Source: Streptomyces sp. DG2A-72
GTDB lineage: Bacteria > Actinomycetota > Actinomycetes > Streptomycetales > Streptomycetaceae
Assembly: GCF_030499575.1 (NCBI RefSeq)
Contig: NZ_JASTLC010000001.1
Span: 6,410,001-6,474,000, forward strand
Direction: 5' to 3'
DNA: 64,000 bases
Part shown: piece by piece, positions 62,099 through 64,000 of the stretch
Layout of the letters: each line of letters starts with the position of its first letter
Numbering within the stretch: the first letter of the stretch is position 1
Position numbers and translations under genes: made by a program
The notes under the pieces: generated by a model
Told to the model about the DNA's origin: nothing
Seen by the model: the letters and a program-made list of their open reading frames with translations, nothing else
The model's database searches: none

Positions 62099-62428
62099 GT
62101 GGCATCCCGAGGACGTACGACAGCCGACACGACGGACGCGACCGCGCCCACCACGGGCACTGCCCGCACACCCCACCCCGACCGTGCCGAACTTGAGGCG
62201 TCCCGGCTCCCTGTCGGTCAACCCGCCCACGACACACGGCTGGAGAGGCGCGGGATCGTCATGGACCACCAGGACGGGCTCGTGTGGCTGCGCCCCGAAG
62301 GCGGCGGCACGGAGTGGACGGCGCGTCCCGGCGACGTACAGCCGCTGCATGTGCGCGAGCAGGCGGAGGCCCTGATGTGGGCGCGGGTGGCCCACGCCAA
62401 CGCCCGCAGCCGAGGGGAGGTTCTGTGA
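62099..62428 (+). CDS. small hypothetical protein upstream of the AbiEii pair
   Basis: A protein of 109 aa from a GTG with GGAG 6 bases before it: VASRGRTTADTTDATAP, then a possible DNA- or RNA-binding-like basic/aromatic core (RRGIVMDHQDGLVWLRPEGGGTEW, DVQPLHVREQAEALMWARVAHANARS). Family not recognised. It is 102 bases before the AbiEi-like gene on the same strand, so it may belong to that module. The 230 bases before it carry the promoter of the divergent regulator. Confidence 0.6.
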   Translation: MASRGRTTADTTDATAPTTGTARTPHPDRAELEASRLPVGQPAHDTRLERRGIVMDHQDGLVWLRPEGGGTEWTARPGDVQPLHVREQAEALMWARVAHANARSRGEVL

Positions 62429-62530
62429 GCTTGAGACTGTCCCCAGGGCGCTTGCGGAGTTCGTCGGAACATACGGGAGGAGAGCCCCGTATCCGCCCTG
62501 CCGCCGCCGCTCAGCAGCGATACTGGACGC

Positions 62531-62893
62531 ATGGACGCGACGACCACCGCCCCCCGCGCCGAGGTACTGCGGGACCGTTACCGCAATCGGCTGCCCGAGC
62601 GACTGCAGGAGTTGACCGGCCCCGTCGAGGGCACCGTAGACCTGCCGCTCCACATCGTCTGGTCCGGGCGGACGAGCTACAGTCTGGACCGCCCGAAGGC
62701 CCGCATGACGCTCTATCGGACCGTCCTCGCCGAGGGCTTGCGCGGGGATCTGGTGGCCTTCCTTCACCACCGGCTGCTCGCCGAGCAGTGGCCCATTCTG
62801 CGTCGCTTGGTCAGCCCCTACATCCGCGAGGTCTGGGAGGACGCGTTCCCCGAACTGCCCCGCACCGCTCCGGACGACGCGACCGCGGCGTGA
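62531..62893 (+). CDS. putative AbiEii-partner (antitoxin-like) protein
   Basis: A 120-aa protein: DATTTAPRAEVLRDRYRNRLPERLQELTGPVEGTVDLPLHIVWSGRTSYSLDRPKARMTLYRTVLAEGLRGDL. It reads like the short partner often found directly upstream of nucleotidyl-transferase AbiEii proteins in Actinobacteria. Its stop overlaps the GTG start of that gene (GTGA), which supports co-translation. A protective role is inferred from position only. Confidence 0.7.
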   Translation: MDATTTAPRAEVLRDRYRNRLPERLQELTGPVEGTVDLPLHIVWSGRTSYSLDRPKARMTLYRTVLAEGLRGDLVAFLHHRLLAEQWPILRRLVSPYIREVWEDAFPELPRTAPDDATAA

Positions 62894-63548
62894 AGCTCAC
62901 CCGCTCCATGAGCGTCTCCTCGCCGACATCCTCGACCTCGGCTCTCCCTATCCTCTGGTCCTCACCGGCGGATACGCCGTGCAGGCCCACGGCCTGGTTG
63001 AACGCTTCAGCCGCGACCTCGACGTCGCCACCGAGAACCCCGCCCCGATGGACGAGATCGTTGCCTCCCTCACCGTCGGCCTCGCCGCGCGCGGCTGGCG
63101 GACCACGCATGTCCAGACCGACCCGCTCAGCGGCCGGTTCCTCGTCACCGATCCGGAGACCGGCGAGGAGTGCGAGGTCGACGTCCTCAAGGAGGCGTCC
63201 TGGGCCCCACCCGCCCAGACCCGGTACGGCCCCGTCCTCTCCCTCGACGACGTGATCGGTACCAAGGTCCGTGCCCTCGCCGACCGCGGCACCGTCCGCG
63301 ACCTCATCGACGTCCAGGCCGCCTCCCGCCACCGCTCCACCGCAGACCTCGAATCCCTCGGCCGTCGCCGCGCCCACGACGAGTTCAGCCTTGAGGACCT
63401 CCGCGACCGGCTCACCGGTGCGGACTGGTACGAGGACGAGGACTACGCCGCGTATGGCCTCACCTCCCGGCAGATCGATGAGCTCAAGATGTGGGCGCTG
63501 GCGTGGGCGGAGGATCTGGGGGCGCGGATCCACGACGAGAACGCCTGA
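62890..63548 (+). pseudogene. AbiEii nucleotidyltransferase toxin, frameshifted near its start
   Basis: The start GTG at 62890 overlaps the partner's stop and encodes VKLTR. The next codons read LHERLLADILDLGSPYPLVLTGGYAVQAHGLVERFSRDLDVATE only in another frame, so one C is missing near 62904. From there the full AbiEii domain is intact: the GG…DLD nucleotidyl-transfer core, VTDPETGEECEVDVLKE, VLSLDDVIGTKVRALADRGTVRDLIDVQAA, and a C-terminal DEFSLEDLRDRL. Whether it is a true pseudogene or a sequence error cannot be decided here. AbiEii toxins cause abortive infection or growth arrest. Confidence 0.82.
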
Positions 63549-63696
63549 ACAAGCCGTACGCCTCTCCGGTCGGCGTGCTCAGGCACTGGTCGTGGTGCCG
63601 TGAGCTCGGGTGACCGGTTCCCGACGCGTTGTCAGTGGGGCGTCCCAGAGTGTTCCGTGACACGGATATCGGCGCTTGTGCCGTGGGGATACCCGG

Positions 63697-64000
63697 GTGC
63701 GTGGGCGCGCCGGCCCGCTGGACGAGGGCGACGGGTACGCAGTGGTCCTCAAGGACGTGCTCGCCGAGGCGCTGCGGGTCAGACTCGATGTCCGGGGACA
63801 GGGTGCGCTGGGCGCCGATGCCAGGCGGCGGGTGGTTGACGGGGTGCTCGGCGGTCTCGCCGTCGCGCACGCCCACCGGGTCGTGCACCGCTACCTCAGC
63901 CCGGACACCGTGCTCATCGGGCGCAACGGCACCACCATGCTCACCGGTTTCGACTACGCCCACCCCGGGCCGCCGCGCCCGCACGACGAGTCCCGGGGCA
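63697..64000 (+). CDS. protein-kinase-like gene fragment running off the window
   Basis: The frame from GTG 63697 (or upstream of it, after a stop at 63658) reads DEGDGYAVVLKDVLAEALRVRLDV…GGLAVAHAHRVVHRYLSPDTVLIGRNGTTMLTGFDYAHP. The HRYLSPDTVLI…LTGFDYA block occupies the catalytic-loop and DFG positions of a protein kinase, but with Tyr instead of Asp in HRD and FDY instead of DFG. This resembles the pseudokinase-like domain of NERD/PglW-type phage-defence proteins. The gene continues beyond the window. It lies next to the AbiEii pair, consistent with a defence cluster. Confidence 0.45.
   Translation, partial: MRGRAGPLDEGDGYAVVLKDVLAEALRVRLDVRGQGALGADARRRVVDGVLGGLAVAHAHRVVHRYLSPDTVLIGRNGTTMLTGFDYAHPGPPRPHDESRG

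Overview
The window is high-GC actinobacterial DNA and almost certainly comes from a Streptomyces chromosome. It shows strong third-position G+C, overlapping ATGA/GTGA/TGATG gene junctions, XRE–DUF397 pairs, and a lipoprotein–afsQ2–afsQ1–sigQ locus with an AfsQ1-type box. As I remember it, the gene order follows the S. coelicolor SCO487x–SCO490x core region. No database was searched. Several places carry accessory or decayed genes.

Layout. 1–1.6 kb: the 3' end of an Rhs polymorphic toxin and a converging small gene. 2–6.3 kb: a Ser/Thr kinase with a PQQ-type sensor, then an ECF sigma factor with its membrane partner. 6.4–9.7 kb: an L,D-transpeptidase lipoprotein, a methylmalonyl-CoA-mutase-type large subunit without a cobalamin domain, and an Uma2 protein. 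9.7–11.9 kb: an FAD monooxygenase facing a TetR regulator across two identical operators, with a repeat element inserted in frame in the monooxygenase. 12–19.9 kb and 26.2–35.2 kb: two halves of a cell-surface glycopolymer locus. It holds a GT29 sialyltransferase-like protein, a GT8–pyruvyltransferase fusion, a membrane transferase, a GT2, polysialyltransferase-like proteins, a CMP-nonulosonate synthetase–HAD fusion, a nonulosonate synthase, an acyltransferase and methyltransferases. I read it as synthesis of a Kdn/sialic-acid-like wall polymer (teichulosonic acid type). The halves are separated by 19.9–26.2 kb of accessory genes: an oxidoreductase remnant, a regulator operon, a methyltransferase, a secreted S1 protease and an MmyB-like regulator.

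35.7–46.1 kb, plus add at 52.3 kb, forms a nucleoside salvage unit: two BMP lipoproteins, an ABC ATPase, two permeases, cytidine deaminase, thymidine phosphorylase and adenosine deaminase. A shared palindrome-like motif around CTACGCGCGTAG lies upstream of both lipoprotein genes, the ATPase gene and add, and suggests one regulon. 46–52 kb holds an AEC transporter, a STAS protein, a frameshifted SnoaL-type ECF sigma factor, an MFS exporter facing a LysR regulator, and an alpha/beta hydrolase with Asp as the apparent nucleophile. 53.6–59.8 kb holds small envelope proteins, a VanZ protein, the AfsQ signalling locus with a G-run array after sigQ, and a uridine-kinase-like gene. 60–64 kb is a defence-type region: a decayed Phd/RelE module, a restriction-specificity-like fragment, an XRE/DUF397 pair, a frameshifted AbiEii toxin with its partner, and the start of a kinase-like gene.

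Two features recur. Short repeat elements sit at gene 3' ends. Several genes are each off by a single missing G or C, so either the assembly has small deletions or several genes are truly broken.
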